From positions 11,661,501-11,725,500 of the forward strand of contig JBAIAC010000027.1 in the NCBI GenBank assembly GCA_037349315.1: a stretch of 64,000 bases of DNA, read 5' to 3'. The stretch is from Chelydra serpentina. Lineage: Eukaryota > Chordata > Testudines > Chelydridae. Below the pieces are notes generated by a model. The model did not search any database and had not been told where the DNA came from. It saw nothing but the letters and a program-made list of their open reading frames with translations. The position numbers and the translations under genes are program-made. Shown here one piece after another: positions 11,239-22,330 of the stretch. The first letter of the stretch is position 1; each line of letters opens with the position of its first letter.

Positions 11239-11695
11239 CAGGGGTCTCAAACTCAAATTACCACGAGGGCCACATGAGGACTAGTGCATTGGCCTGAGGG
11301 CCGCATCACTGACCCTGCCCCCTCGCTGCCCCAGCCCCGCCCCCACTCCACCCCTTCCATTAGGCCCTGCCCCTTCTCCACCCCTTCTCCGCCTCCTCCC
11401 CTGTGTGCACGGCTTCCTGCTCCTCCCCCGTCCCTCCCAGAAACCGCGAAGCTCTTTCCATGTGGCCCACGGAGCTCTTCCCTGTGGCCCGCCGGGCTCC
11501 CCACGCCCCACCCCCCCATTTTTTATTTTATTTTTTTACCCCCAGGCAGTTCCCGCTGCCAGAACAACTGTCTTGGCGGCGGGAACTGCCTGGGGGTAAA
11601 AAAAAAAGAAAAAATATTTTTTTTAAGAGGGGAGGGGCGGGGAGCCCGGCGGGCCGCAGGGAAGAGCTCCACGGGCCGCATGTTTGAGACCCCTG
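11239..11695. mobile_element. hAT-like MITE (caggggtctcaaac ends)
   Basis: Perfect inverted ends 'caggggtctcaaac' and 'gtttgagacccctg' are flanked by 8-bp duplications 'gtttagag' (11231-11238) and 'gtctagag' (11696-11703), which differ at one base. The GC-rich interior carries a second inverted repeat, 'cccccaggcagttcccgctg' against 'cggcgggaactgcctggggg', at about 11539-11598. Non-coding; open frames on both strands reflect its composition. Confidence 0.88.
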
Positions 11696-11724
11696 GTCTA
11701 GAGCATGCAGCTCCTCACACCATA

Positions 11725-12245
11725 GAATCCAAGTGCCACCGAACTGTTTGCATATTTATCCTTGCCACACACATATGCAGTGAGGAAGTTGTATTAGCCT
11801 CATTTTACAGATGGGGCAGTTAGGAAGAGAGAGATTAAATGGCCCCTGGTGCTTGGGAGGAGCTCCCCGGGGACACCCACAAAGCCACCCCAGGGACCCC
11901 ACCCTCTTTCAAATCTCTCTTTTGGAGACGTCACAGCAAAGCACTTGACAATAGTCCGGCTGCTGGGACTATTGCCTGTCATACTGACCAATACTGTCTC
12001 ATCGGTTCCTTGCAATCCCCTGTCTGTAGCCATCTCTTGTTTTATACCTCGCTTGCAAGCTCCTTGGGGCAGACACCATCTTCTTGGTCTGCGTTTGTAC
12101 AGCACCTAGCACAATGGGGTCCTGGTCCAAGACCAGGGCTCTTAGGCACTACCCCAGTGCAAATAAATCAATCGTGAAATGACTTGCTCAAGTTCACACA
12201 GATCTCCCAATTCCCAGCCCTGTACCTTAGTCACAAGATCATCCT
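11725..12245 (-). mobile_element. MIR-like SINE split by other sequence
   Basis: The 'cctcattttacagatggggc' segment lies at 11791-11845 and the 'atgacttgctcaagttcaca' segment resumes at about 12174-12245, both in minus orientation. The intervening 330 bp include a SINE fragment of opposite orientation. Confidence 0.5.
12045..12172 (+). mobile_element. MIR-like SINE fragment, plus orientation
   Basis: 'gtacagcacctagcacaatg' followed by 'gggtcctggtccaagaccag' and a 'cagtgcaaataaatcaa' tail: the 3' part of the same SINE family, reversed relative to its surroundings. Confidence 0.6.
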
Positions 12246-12470
12246 TCCTCATCAACCTTCACCGCCCCTCCCACCCCGTGAGGTAGGTAAAGGGCATAGA
12301 TGGGGATTATTTCACCCGCCAGTGGAAAGGCAACCACCTCGGAGGTATAAACCAAGCAGCTGTTTAAGAGCACACCTCAACCCCCATGCAGTTTAGGGCA
12401 GAAAGCAAAGAGCACCAGCATAGCCAGTTGAAACTGCACAGAGCATTTAGGAAGGCAGAACTTTCACCCC

Positions 12471-12584
12471 TAGGGTGACCAGATGTCCCGATTTTAGAGG
12501 GACAGTCCCGATTTTGGGGTCTTTTTCTTATATAAATGTGAAAAATCAGTCCCAATTTTTCACATTTGCTGTCTGGTCACCCTA
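12471..12584. mobile_element. Mariner-like MITE (tagggtgaccag ends)
   Basis: Inverted ends 'tagggtgaccagatgtccc' and 'ctgtctggtcacccta' with TA at each edge suggest a Tc1/mariner-type insertion. Further copies lie at 37.9, 44.6 and 56.1 kb. Confidence 0.82.
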
Positions 12585-14984
12585 GTCACCCCTGGAGTTG
12601 GAATTTGATCAGGACACTGTGGGTTCAGGCCTCATTCACAGAAGCCCAATGGACCTTTGAATGAGCAGGTGGTGTCAAGAGCATAATTTATGACCCAAGC
12701 ACCTCAGCAGAGGGAACAGAGCACCCTTGGATTGATGCATTAGTTAAACTACCCAACATGGACCCAGGACTTGGGGCTCAATTCTCCTCCACTGCAGGCC
12801 ATCGTCCAGCCTGGGGGCCTGTATGACATGTCCCCCACACAGACATCAAGGGGAGCCCCAGGAGCACTGGACATGCACCAGCCCTGCGCTGCACATCAAC
12901 AGCTGCGTGCAGAACCAAGGGGCGAGTTTTGCCCGAACAAGCTTCTTTGCAGTACGGTACCGCTTCCCTTTTCCAGTCACACCCTATGCAGGCGTGGCCG
13001 TTATCCGGCAGCCCCCTGTCTTCATCCCAGGCCATTAACTTCCCAGCTCCCATCAAGCACTAATAGAGGTGGCGATGTTATCGCTGCTAATTAGAGAAAT
13101 GCCCCTACAGAATCTCTCTCTGATCCTGCCAGCCGTTGTGATAGTATCTCGACAGGGCTCAGATGGCTTTTTAAGCACCATTACGTTTCTCTCTCGCTCT
13201 CTTTCAAAACTGCGCACAGGATTTGTTTTTATTGCAGGAGAAAGGTACCAGCGTGGCATCCTTGGAGACTGAAGATCTCTGTGCATCCTCCCAGCACAGG
13301 CCATGCAAGCTTCCCCATGCTGCCCATTCAGAGGAGCTCAGCCCTGATTTGAAGGAGATGAGGGGTACGGTTCAATCTCCACACCCTGTACAGCTCTCGA
13401 TCTCTCTGCTCACACCTCCTCCAAACGTTGCCCAGCGTGGTGGCGCTTGTGTGTGTCATTAGTCCATGAGGAACTGCTTCATCGCCAACCCATTTCTTGA
13501 GAGCTACTGAACGAACACGAGGCACCCGTGACTTTCCAATGGCACTGGGACCTGAACTGTGATCTGCCAGCCCACGTAAGAGACTCTGCATCCCATACCA
13601 GTCAGGAGACACCCAGACCTTCAGAGCCAAAGTTACTGGCTCCCTCAGTGAATGACAATTAGAACTGCTGAGTGTAAACAGTAAGACAAGAACAGATTTT
13701 AAAAAACTGTCCTTCCCTACTTGTTTTCTCTTGATCATTCATCCTTTTCTCGGCTCCATAGTGACCCCCATTTAGGAGCAGGGGTGGTGGTGGAGGGGAG
13801 GAGACTACAGGGAGTACTTTCTCCGTTTCTCTGCAGGAATAACAGGCATGAGGTGCAGCAACACAAGATCACTTGAATGACAGTTTACAAAATGGGCCCC
13901 GAGCAGGGGAAGAGCAGGGAGTGGGCAGATGCTATTTTTGCAGAGTGTGCCAACACCTGGGGGAGAGCTGTAGGGTCTGGACTGGAAACACATTGCATGC
14001 GGGCAGCTCCTCCCATGGGCTCTTAATGAAAGTATACGGTGAATTCTTCATGCACTGTCATGTTTTCTCCATTACAGCTCCCTATTCACCATCCTAACAT
14101 TAAACAGAGATCCCCCCACCTTCAGTCCTAGGAGATTCAATACCTCAAGTGAGGAGGCCATCCCTTTTCCCCGCCCCCAACAATCCTCGACCAGCTCAAT
14201 CCGCCCGCTTCTGAAAACTTCTGTCCCTGCCAATATACCAGTGATTGCCCCGGAAACATGGGCTGAATCCTGCCTGCCTTTTGCACCCACAAGTCAAGAG
14301 AAAAAGTAAAGGCTTTTCTCAGCCCCACGTGCACTCACACAGGAATTTGTATTTGACATTCCCTCGACAGCACAGGCCTGCAGGCTCTGAATACCAGGTG
14401 TCTGCCAACTGTTATATTGAGTGGCATCAATGAGCAGGCCGGGACCAGACCTGAGCTCCTACCTCTGTATTAACTGACGCCTCTGCACAGCCAGCACCAA
14501 AAAGGCTGGGGATTATTATTAAGTATTAAACGTGTCCTAGCTGATGCTCTGCACACTGAATGCTGGCGTCCGTGAGATCAGAGACAGCCAGTGGGGCTCC
14601 CCAAAGAAAATTCTGCCCCTGTGCTTTGAGCGCTTTCTGGATGAAAGGCGCACTACGAAGACCATCCTGATCAGCACAGACTTGCATATGTCTGCAACAG
14701 GGTGACCTAAGGTGATTTAAAAGAACGACGACGGTGCGAAGATTGAACAGGGTGTGGATTTTGATTTTAAAAATCAGCTTGCTTTCTAAAAAAGACAAAG
14801 CTGAGGGTGTTTCCCCAGCCTGTGAGCCCAAGGTCTAAGGAACAGGATACTCCAGCTACCAACTGACAAAGCCCTGCATTCAGAGGAACGAGTTGTGTTA
14901 GCACCAAGCATGAACAGATACTTTTAAAAGTCTGCTAGCTGGTCATGGTTAACCCCAGGATCTTTGGCAATATCCTCCCTGCAA
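12585..14984. other. No recognisable feature
   Basis: About 2.4 kb without an exon or repeat I can name. A minus-strand frame of 136 codons (13328-13738) and others show no protein-like pattern. Confidence 0.4.
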
Positions 14985-15215
14985 AAAAGAGGTGTGTTTT
15001 TACATGGAGATAGCTATCTTGCTGTAAAATCCTAGCGGAGTCAAGGCACCGGTAGCTAGTAAAGGTCAACCCTATACCGCTCACCAGGGGTTGGCTTTAA
15101 TTAGTTACACTGAGATAAAATCTGCCCAGGCCTTCTCTTTACTAGGATTTTACAGTGAGACAGCAACCTGGAGTTCTGCAAACGTGCACCTTCCTTGCAG
15201 TGCAGGCAAAGCCTC
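14985..15215. mobile_element. Possible palindromic MITE
   Basis: 'tgctgtaaaatcctag' (about 15020-15035) and 'ctaggattttacagtg' (about 15142-15157) are inverted copies inside a stretch with other matching segments. Ends are not clear. Confidence 0.35.
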
Positions 15216-15835
15216 TATCTACGCTCGCTGCTAAGTGGTGTTTAGTAATGTGTCAACTAAAATGACGTTTCTAGCTAAATTAATCTTCCCAGTGGAGTCA
15301 GAGTCAAAGAAATGGGAGGTTCCCCAGATTAATGGTTTGCATAGTCAGCCAGTGTAGCGAAAGTAATTAATACAGACAATGTGAATTTCAATTCTTTCAT
15401 TTGCTCAGTCCTGCATCTGGGTTAATCTCAAGAGTGGACCAAGACCATTAATAAAGCAGATTCTTATAACAGGATTCAAGCAACAGTGAATCAATAGATA
15501 ACATGCTCGTATGCTGCAATATGTCTGTGCCATGCACAATAATTATGGTAACGACTTACATTAATATAGAGACATCCATTCTAAAGGATCCCAGAGCACT
15601 TAGACTACAGGATGTTAACAGGAATCCCTTTATCTGCCAGCGATCTGCAGTCAGTTCTAGGGGGGAACCACAACTGTGTGGCAGCATAGCAGGACCACAC
15701 AACAGTGCAGGCATAAAGTGAAACTGAAGGGGGATTGTTAATTGATGGAACACACTTAACGAAACACGCGGAAAACAGTCTTAACCTTGTGCAAAAGGCC
15801 AGCAGATCTTTAACAAATCATGTGCAGTCAAAATA
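15216..15835. other. No recognisable feature
   Basis: Nothing supportable seen. Confidence 0.35.
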
Positions 15836-16085
15836 GGTTGATTTTAATAAGGCTTTTGACACATCCCACATGGCATTCTCATAAGCAAACTAGGTAAATG
15901 TGGTCTAGATGAAATTTTGGTATAAGATGGGTCCACAACTGATTGAAAGACTGTATTCAAAGAGTAATCATCAATGGTTCGCTGTTAAAGTGGGAGGGCA
16001 TTAGATCTAATAGGGTTCTGCAGGGGACCGTCCTGGATCCGGTACTATTCAATGTTTACATTCATGACTTAGCGATATCTAACTG
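15836..16085 (+). mobile_element. CR1 LINE fragment (reverse transcriptase)
   Basis: In plus orientation the translation includes FNKAFDT (family: FxKAFDxV) and, at about 16010-16080, LQGTVLDPVLFNVYIHDLA, the CR1 motif PQGSxLGPLLFNxxINDL. Frameshifts separate the two. Confidence 0.78.
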
Positions 16086-16585
16086 GACCCCTCGGTTCAC
16101 GTTCCCCTGTGTAGTCAATCTATGAGCCCAGTTCTCCTTCCCCTGCTGCTGCATTGGGATGCCCCTGCGTCTATACTTATGCTCTTCTAGTGGAGATAGA
16201 TTCTGCAAGCAAAATGCACCTTTGCTTCGAGGTGAGGTCATTGTTAACTATGGCGTGGAATTCATTAATCGGAACAGAACTGGTGAGGGTGAGCTGGAGC
16301 CATTCAATCTAACAAGTATCTGCTAAAGGTTGCAAACTGCGGGATTTAGGTGCTTGGCTGGAACAAGAATAACTACCTGCTTTCTGGGTATTAGAATCCA
16401 CTGGTGCTTTGTGAATCCCAGTTAAAGATCAGTGTCCTGTAAACTGGCAGCAGATACAGTTTTAATACTCCCCACAGATTTTTTTTTTTAATTTAAAAAA
16501 ATGTAATACAAAGAAGAGAAAATACAAACAAAAAGCAAAACATCAGACACTCTGAGAGAAGCTAAAAGTAACCATAAGGAATGAA
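16086..16585. other. No recognisable feature
   Basis: Nothing supportable seen, apart from an A/T run near 16479-16500. Confidence 0.35.
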
Positions 16586-16645
16586 GTATCAGAGGGGTAG
16601 CCGTGTTAGTCTGGATCTGCAGAAGCCCTTTGTCGCTTCATAAGG
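16586..16645 (-). mobile_element. Tail fragment of the Penelope-like element
   Basis: 'atcagaggggtagccgtgtt' and 'agtctggatctgcagaagcc' match the right tail of the element at 36.6 kb in reverse orientation. The palindromic arms are absent. Confidence 0.7.
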
Positions 16646-16739
16646 AATGAGTAAGGGCAGGGAATGGGAGTTTTGCTAGTTACAGGAACTCGTAGCTAAG
16701 GGGTAGTATAGGTAAGATTTGTGAACTTTCCTATCCAAA

Positions 16740-16922
16740 AGGCTTGTCAACACTTGAAAGTTAAATCTGATTAAGGCAAAGTGTGAATTTAAAGGATGAC
16801 AGCTATTGCAGAATAAATCCGTCTGTGGACGCTGTTAGTCTGGGAAAAGAGAGTGCCTTGCTCCTATTAGCTTAATCCACTTTGCAGCTATTCCTGAATA
16901 ACTCCATGTATGGACAAGCCCT
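16740..16922. mobile_element. MITE, 'gtctaca' family
   Basis: Ends 'ggcttgtcaacacttg' and 'catgtatggacaagccc' are inverted copies; an internal pair around 'ttgcagaataaatccgtctg' and 'ctattcctgaataactccat' adds symmetry. About 183 bp, non-coding. Confidence 0.72.
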
Positions 16923-17110
16923 AGGTGATTTGCCTACAGCACTGTGGCCAATCTGGAGATTTAACCCAGTTCTCCCAAGTCCAGGGCCTTAACCACAAGA
17001 CCAGCCTTCCTCCCTCTTCTCATTTGTTGCACCAGCTCCGCAGTTAGATTGTAAGCACTCCTGGAAGGAGCCAGGTCTCTTTTATAAATCCAGAATCTAG
17101 CACGTTCTGG
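16923..17110 (-). mobile_element. MIR-like SINE remnant
   Basis: 'gtggccaatctggagattta' followed by 'acccagttctcccaagtcca' and '...ttaaccacaagaccag' are the tRNA-related end in minus orientation. A 'gattgtaagcactcctggaa' piece follows. Confidence 0.5.
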
Positions 17111-17256
17111 TTGCTGGATGGATAAATAAATAAATGATGATGATAGGCTTCAACTATAACTCTGTGCTAGGCCAACACACATGCGGTTTATTTCACAAAG
17201 GTCATTAACAGGTCACCACCTCCTCCAGACTCTTGAATTATGAAGCAGGGTGGCAC

Positions 17257-17778
17257 CAGTGGCGTAGCCAGGTTCTAACACTAGGGGGAGCGAACACATA
17301 AAAAAAGGCACCACCGACCCGACAGATCAAATTACTAATTGCCGCTGGCCCCACCAAGAGCCCGCTGCTGGCCTGGGTGAAAGAAGAACCCAGACTGGCA
17401 GCGGGGTGAGAGACCCCGGCTGGCAGGAGCCAGCAGGGGGAATCCCAAAGTGGGGCAGGCTGAGCCGCTCAGCCCACCCTGCTCTGGGATTCCCCGTGCG
17501 GGCTCCTGCCAGCAGGGGTCCCGCTCCTGGCCTGGGTTCTTTCACCAAGGTTGGCAGCGGGCTGAGAGACCCTGCTGCTCAGCCAGGCGCCGCTCTGGGA
17601 TTCCCCCCACAGGCTCCTGCCATCCGGAGTCACTCAGCCTGCTGCCAGCCTGGGTTCTTTCGCCCAGGCCAGCAGCGGGCTCTTTGTTCCACCCTTTCAA
17701 AAATTAAAAAGGCGCCATTTTTGTAAAATGTGCTCAGGGGGAGCCGCTCCCCCTGCTCCCCCCCTAACTACGCTACTG
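17257..17778. mobile_element. hAT-like MITE (cagtggcgtagcc ends)
   Basis: Ends 'cagtggcgtagccag' and 'taactacgctactg' are inverted. Flanks 'ggtggcac' (17249-17256) and 'ggcggcac' (17779-17786) are an 8-bp duplication with one change. The interior contains about three diverged direct copies of a GC-rich block built from 'gcctgggttctttc', 'ggcagcgggctgagag' and 'gggattcccc', which give spurious open frames. Confidence 0.85.
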
Positions 17779-17786
17779 GGCGGCAC

Positions 17787-18866
17787 ATGGGGAATCGAGG
17801 GCAGTGTGGGTTTTAACGCTGTGACACACGGACAATCCCAGTCTGTGAATTAGATCTGAAGCCAGCAGCCTGGATCTCCCCAAGTAGATGGTCCAGAAGC
17901 GGTTTCATTCAACGCTCACCGCATACTCATTCTCACAAAGAGACGTACCAAGCCAAGTCGGCATGATCTTCCCCCCGAATCCCAGCATCTTAATAAGTGC
18001 TCCCTAAAAACAGCCATGTCCACACAATTCCAGCTTAGCCAAAGACTGGGAAATTAACGACCTCCTGGGTTATCTACTAATCAAGTCTGAACTCCCTTTC
18101 TAAAGAACCAGGGCGAACAACAGGCCCCGACATGCAAAAATACTTGAACAAAAATGTACCAATCAGGCCAGAAAGTGTGGTCCGTATCCAGTGAGGAGTG
18201 GAATGGTTACACGACGCTCCTCTTCCTTCCCACGACACGCTTCAGCTCAGGCCAAACTCTGCTCCCGCTAAAGTCAGCTCTGGCATCAAACTCCACATGC
18301 GCAATGAGAGCTACCCAACAGATTTCCCGCTGCTGCGGTACAACCGCCGCACATCTGCATCGTGGCAATGCTCTACAATTCGCACATCTGGGTTAAACAT
18401 CCCAATGTGGCATTTTCTTTGCCCCTTTCACAGGCTATTTGTCACATACCTTCCTTCCCCAGCAGACGGGCAATAAAGAGGGGAGAGAGCAGGACACTGA
18501 ATTCTAATGCATATTTTTTCATAAAAACAGAGAACCCAGAGCAGGATCATTCGTTCTCCTCCTCCCCTCCCCCCCACACTCTCCATGCAGGATTGCTCCT
18601 TACAATATATACTGAAATGCAAGGAACAATCCCCTTTTAATTGGATGGCCAACATAACATGCTGCCCCACATTAAACCACTGACTTTAATGACAGTCACT
18701 CCTCAATTTGAGTAGTCAGCTGTCTGGAACTGAGCAGTGGATATTACACCATAATAAGGAAGACATTAAGCCATGTTACTGTATAATGAATTGAACTTTA
18801 ACCAGGCATTTTTAAAATTGCATTGATTCGCCAGGCACTACGATTTTTATTATTACAGCAGCACTT
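17787..18866. other. No recognisable feature
   Basis: Nothing supportable seen; several short open frames without family resemblance. Confidence 0.4.
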
Positions 18867-19094
18867 AGGGCTCGTCTACAAAGGGAAACTCACCGGTTTA
18901 ACATCAGGTGTGATTTTAAACCAACTAACTCAATCCAGTGCAAAAGGCTGTGCGGACACTTATTTCAGCTCAGCTCATGTCCGTTAGGCACTGGATTAAA
19001 CTAAATCGAATTAAGCCACCCCCACACTGAGAAAAGTGGCCACATTGCATCAGTTTAACTAAACCTGTGCAAATTCTGCGTGTAAACAAGGCCT
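18867..19094. mobile_element. MITE, 'gtctaca' family
   Basis: Starts 'agggctcgtctaca' and ends 'tgtaaacaaggcct', an imperfect inverted pair. Internal 'accggtttaacatcaggtgt' pairs loosely with 'catcagtttaactaaacctg'. Confidence 0.78.
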
Positions 19095-19335
19095 GAGAGG
19101 GTCCCCCTCTCCCAAGATCAGGGCTCCATGGTGCCCGGTGCTGTACACATACACAGCAACAGACAGTCCCTGCTGCAAAGACCTAATAGACAAGGTGGGA
19201 GAAATGAAGTATTAATCCCCCCTTTTTTTTTCAGAGGAGATACATAGAGATTAAGTGACTTGCCCAAGGTCACACAGAAAACCAGGAAAAGATCAAAGAG
19301 CTCCTCAGCCCCAGACCAGAGCCTTAGCCCCAAGG
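19095..19335 (-). mobile_element. MIR-like SINE
   Basis: Contains in order the '...gcccggtgctgtacacatac', 'agacagtccctgctgcaaag' and 'aagtgacttgcccaaggtca' segments. Nearly full length, minus orientation. Confidence 0.8.
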
Positions 19336-19387
19336 AGTTCCTTCGGTCCTGTTTTCTGGAGTTACTTTGTCAGCTGGGAACAATCGG

Positions 19388-19515
19388 AATAGTTACAGCC
19401 TGGGACTAGGAGTCGGGCCCTGGGTTCAGTTTCCAAATTGCCATGTGACCAGGGCAAATCACTTACCCCTCTTAGCTTCAGTTTTCACTGCTGTAAAATG
19501 AGGAACACTCCTAGT
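19388..19515 (+). mobile_element. MIR-like SINE
   Basis: 'gggactaggagtcgggccct', then 'gggttcagtttccaaattgc' and 'cagttttcactgctgtaaaa': tRNA-related head and body in plus orientation. Confidence 0.72.
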
Positions 19516-19529
19516 AACCTGGAGCCAGA

Positions 19530-19685
19530 CCTTTAAAGGTATTTAGGCACCTAAAGGCATGGCTAGACACCAAGTGGGATTTTACAAAATGGGTACCTAA
19601 TTGGCATTAGGCCACTAGGCGCTTCTGAAAATCCAACCAGCCATTTATCTGCATCTTTAGGTGCCTAAATACCTTTTCAAATCAG
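19530..19685. mobile_element. Palindromic MITE (ttaggcacct ends)
   Basis: Ends of about 26 bp, 'aaaggtatttaggcacctaa' and 'ttaggtgcctaaatacctttt', are near-perfect inverted repeats. Confidence 0.75.
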
Positions 19686-20243
19686 TCCCCGAGCTCCTGG
19701 GGCTGATGCGAGGTTTAATGAACAAACGTTGATCAAGTGCTTTGGCACCCGGGACTGAAACCCACTCGGGAAATGAGAGTGTTATTTGCACCACTGAGCA
19801 GCTGCGAACGAGGCACCAGTAAACCAGGACGTACGTTTGCCCCTGCTGTGCAGCTCATGGAATAATAGCTGACTCTGTCTCACGCTCTGGAGCCCTTCAA
19901 GTTGCTCACCGAGTTTGTTCCCTTAAAAGCCCTGCTGACGCTCTCTGGTTTTCAGCCTTTTGTCTCATCCTGCGCGTGCCAGAGAACTCGTGGTTGGAAG
20001 GTGTGCGCACTTCTGCATCTGGAGCTCATCAGTCACTCACGTGATGTTTTCTCTCTCCTCCGCTACCGGCTCTGCTGTGACACACAGCATCCAGCTCGTC
20101 TCCTCGTTCACTTAACCACTGCTCTCCTGCAACACTGGGGCTTCGAGTGCTCCCCCACCATGGCAGTGCAATCCAACTGTGCAGCCAAGATTACACAGCC
20201 TCTTGCCATGGAAACACTGGGGCACAAGGGTTTTAAAACTAAT

Positions 20244-20840
20244 GGGCCAGGTCCTCAACTGGTGTAAATCAGCATAGCCATAGGTGCCAACTTCCCCTCT
20301 GCCTCGCGGATGCTCGACCCCCCCCCCGCCCCTGGCCCCACCCCTGCCCCGCCTCTTCCTGTCCCGCCCTCACCCCATCCCCTTCCACCCCTTCCCCAAG
20401 TCCCTGCCTCACCCAGTCTTTTTCCACCCCAGCCCTGCCCCCTTCCCGCTCCCATTCCCCCAAGTCCCCGCCCTGCCCTGCCTCTTCTCCGCCTCCTCCC
20501 CTGAGTGCACCGTGTCCCCGCTCCGCCCCCTCCCTCCCGTAAAGTCCTAAGCGCCGCCAAACAGCTGTTAGGCGGCAGGGGGGCGGGAAGCGCTGGAAGG
20601 GAGGGGGAGGAGTGGGGACACGGCGTGCTCGGGGGCGGGGAGGAGGCGGCGAGGAGCGGGGAGCTTGGCTGCCGGTGGGTGCGGAGCACCCGCTGATTTT
20701 TCCCCGTGGGTGCTCCAGCCCCAGGGCACCCATGGAGTCGGCGCCTATGCATAGCTCTATTGACATCAACAGGCCAGATTCTTAGCTGGTGTAAATCACC
20801 CTGCCACCATTGAACTCCATGGGATAACACTGTGTAAGAG
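20244..20840. mobile_element. Palindromic MITE split by another MITE
   Basis: 'gggccaggtcctcaactggt' with 'gtaaatcagcatagc' (20244-20279) continues after the inserted element as 'tctattgacatcaacaggcc' and 'agctggtgtaaatcaccctg'. The host is a small symmetric element whose ends carry 'ggtgtaaatca'. Confidence 0.6.
20280..20748. mobile_element. hAT-like MITE (ataggtgccaac ends), nested
   Basis: Ends 'ataggtgccaac' and 'gtcggcgcctat' are inverted with two changes. Flanks 'gcatagcc' (20272-20279) and 'gcatagct' (20749-20756) are an 8-bp duplication with one change. The C-rich left half and G-rich right half give long false frames of up to 209 codons on the minus strand. Confidence 0.85.
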
Positions 20841-21097
20841 CTGCAGAGCATTTGGGCTGGGGGGCGGGGGGTTAACTTTGGCATCTCAACCCTTTCTCAG
20901 CTCCTCCCCCATACGGCCTGGAAGCGACCATCTCCAACAACATTTTGTCGAGCTTTGAAATTGTTGTTGGTTTCTGCAAAACCTTTCACTAGGGATTGGA
21001 TGATGCACCCTAGCTCCCTCACAAGCTACCAGGCTCAGTGGTGTTCACTTACCTAGCTGGGAATCACTGAGTGCTTGTTATGCAGGACAGACTAGGT
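20841..21097. other. No recognisable feature
   Basis: Nothing supportable seen. Confidence 0.35.
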
Positions 21098-21122
21098 CAG
21101 GGGTGGGCAAACTTTTTGGCAT
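21098..21122 (+). mobile_element. Truncated hAT MITE end
   Basis: 'caggggtgggcaaacttttt' is the same terminal repeat as the complete element at 48243-48519. It breaks off where the LINE begins, so the LINE probably truncated it. Confidence 0.65.
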
Positions 21123-21129
21123 GAGAGTC

Positions 21130-22330
21130 TACTTGGCTCTATGATTTCACCATTGCTACATTTCAACTCTTTATCTATTGTCCCTTTTACAAGATACAAC
21201 CACTTTGTCTTCTTGGCACTCATGGGAGCCTACGCTGACTACATCAATCTTCCAAAGTAGTGGTAGTAGTACATCATTAATTCAAATAAGTCTGCCAGTT
21301 GTAGGAGGTCATCTGCATAAAACTAAGGTGCTTAATTCTAGATCATCCAATAGCATGCTGTCTAACTTGTCTAGCATTCTTAACGTCCAGTTCAAGAACA
21401 TGATGAAAAGCTACGGTAATTCCATGCCCCCTTGTGTCTTACACCAAACTCTGACTTGAACCAGTTGCTTAATTTTTCACCAACTCTTAAAGCATTGCAG
21501 GAGTTTTCATACATAGCTTTTATAATTGCAATTAGCTTATGTGGAACGCTGTATGATTTTCCTATTTTCCATAACCTGCTCTCCAAACTGAATCAAATGC
21601 CTTCATGAAGTCAATGAAAAACAGAACACATCTTTAACCCCCATTCTTGCTTTTCCCCACTCTAGAAGAGTGACTATCTGATCCATGCAACCTCAGCACG
21701 GTCTAAACCCTCACTGTTCCTTGCCTACTACTTCCTCCAAAACTGGCCTTAATCTGTTGACAATTATTTTCATCATGATTTTCCCCGGGATTGACAATAC
21801 CGCTATCATTATTTTCAGATCATCAGGATCTCCTTCCTTCAAGATTGCTACACCTATTGTTGTTAGCCAATCACCTGGTAACTCCTCTTGCTCCCATACT
21901 TTCTTGTATATTTTTTCCAGTGCTTTGCTAGCACTTGCCTGCTGACTTTTAGCAGTTCAGCTGTCACAGTGTCTATTCCTGCAGCTCTTTCGTTTTTGAA
22001 CTGCGTCACTGATCTATCTATTTCTTCTCCTGATGGTGGTTCAATTCCGCCCTGTTCAGCTAGCATGTCTAGAATATTTACATCTGGATGAAATGCAGGG
22101 TTCAGCACTTTGTCAAAATGCTCCTTCCATACTTCCAACACCTCTTCGTATTTGTTCAGTTCACCGGTAGCCTTTTTTACTGCTTAGATCATTGGCCCGG
22201 TTGTGTTTCCACACAACGGAACCTGTTTGCATATTGTTCTCATATCTTGTTTTCTTGATGCCACCTCTAGTCCTTGAGCCTCTTTCCAAAAATTCTGCTT
22301 GTCCAATCTCACCCTGGGATACAACGGCAT
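21130..22330 (-). mobile_element. RTE-like LINE, linker and reverse transcriptase half
   Basis: Minus-strand translation gives, from right to left, the linker (DKQNFWKEAQGLEVASRKQD near 22290; EVWKEHFDKVLN near 22110), an RT entry motif (KNERAAGIDTVTAELLK near 21960-22010), a palm segment (NSCNALRVGEKLSNWFKSEF near 21460) and the catalytic box FYADDLLQLADLFE, with YADD at 21308-21319. The usual PEDWKKG and GFRxxRS segments are disrupted. Several frameshifts and stops: a dead copy. The RTE clade assignment rests on memory of the linker. Confidence 0.78.

Noticed and set aside
11253..11823. Pro-rich and Gly-rich frames on opposite strands
   Set aside because: Composition artefact of the C-rich hAT MITE at 11239-11695.
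14985..15215. Complete named MITE
   Set aside because: An inverted pair is visible but ends and duplication are not, so it is kept only as a low-confidence repeat.
20255..20884. 209-codon minus-strand Gly/Arg-rich frame
   Set aside because: It lies almost wholly within a GC-rich MITE with an 8-bp duplication and has no family match.
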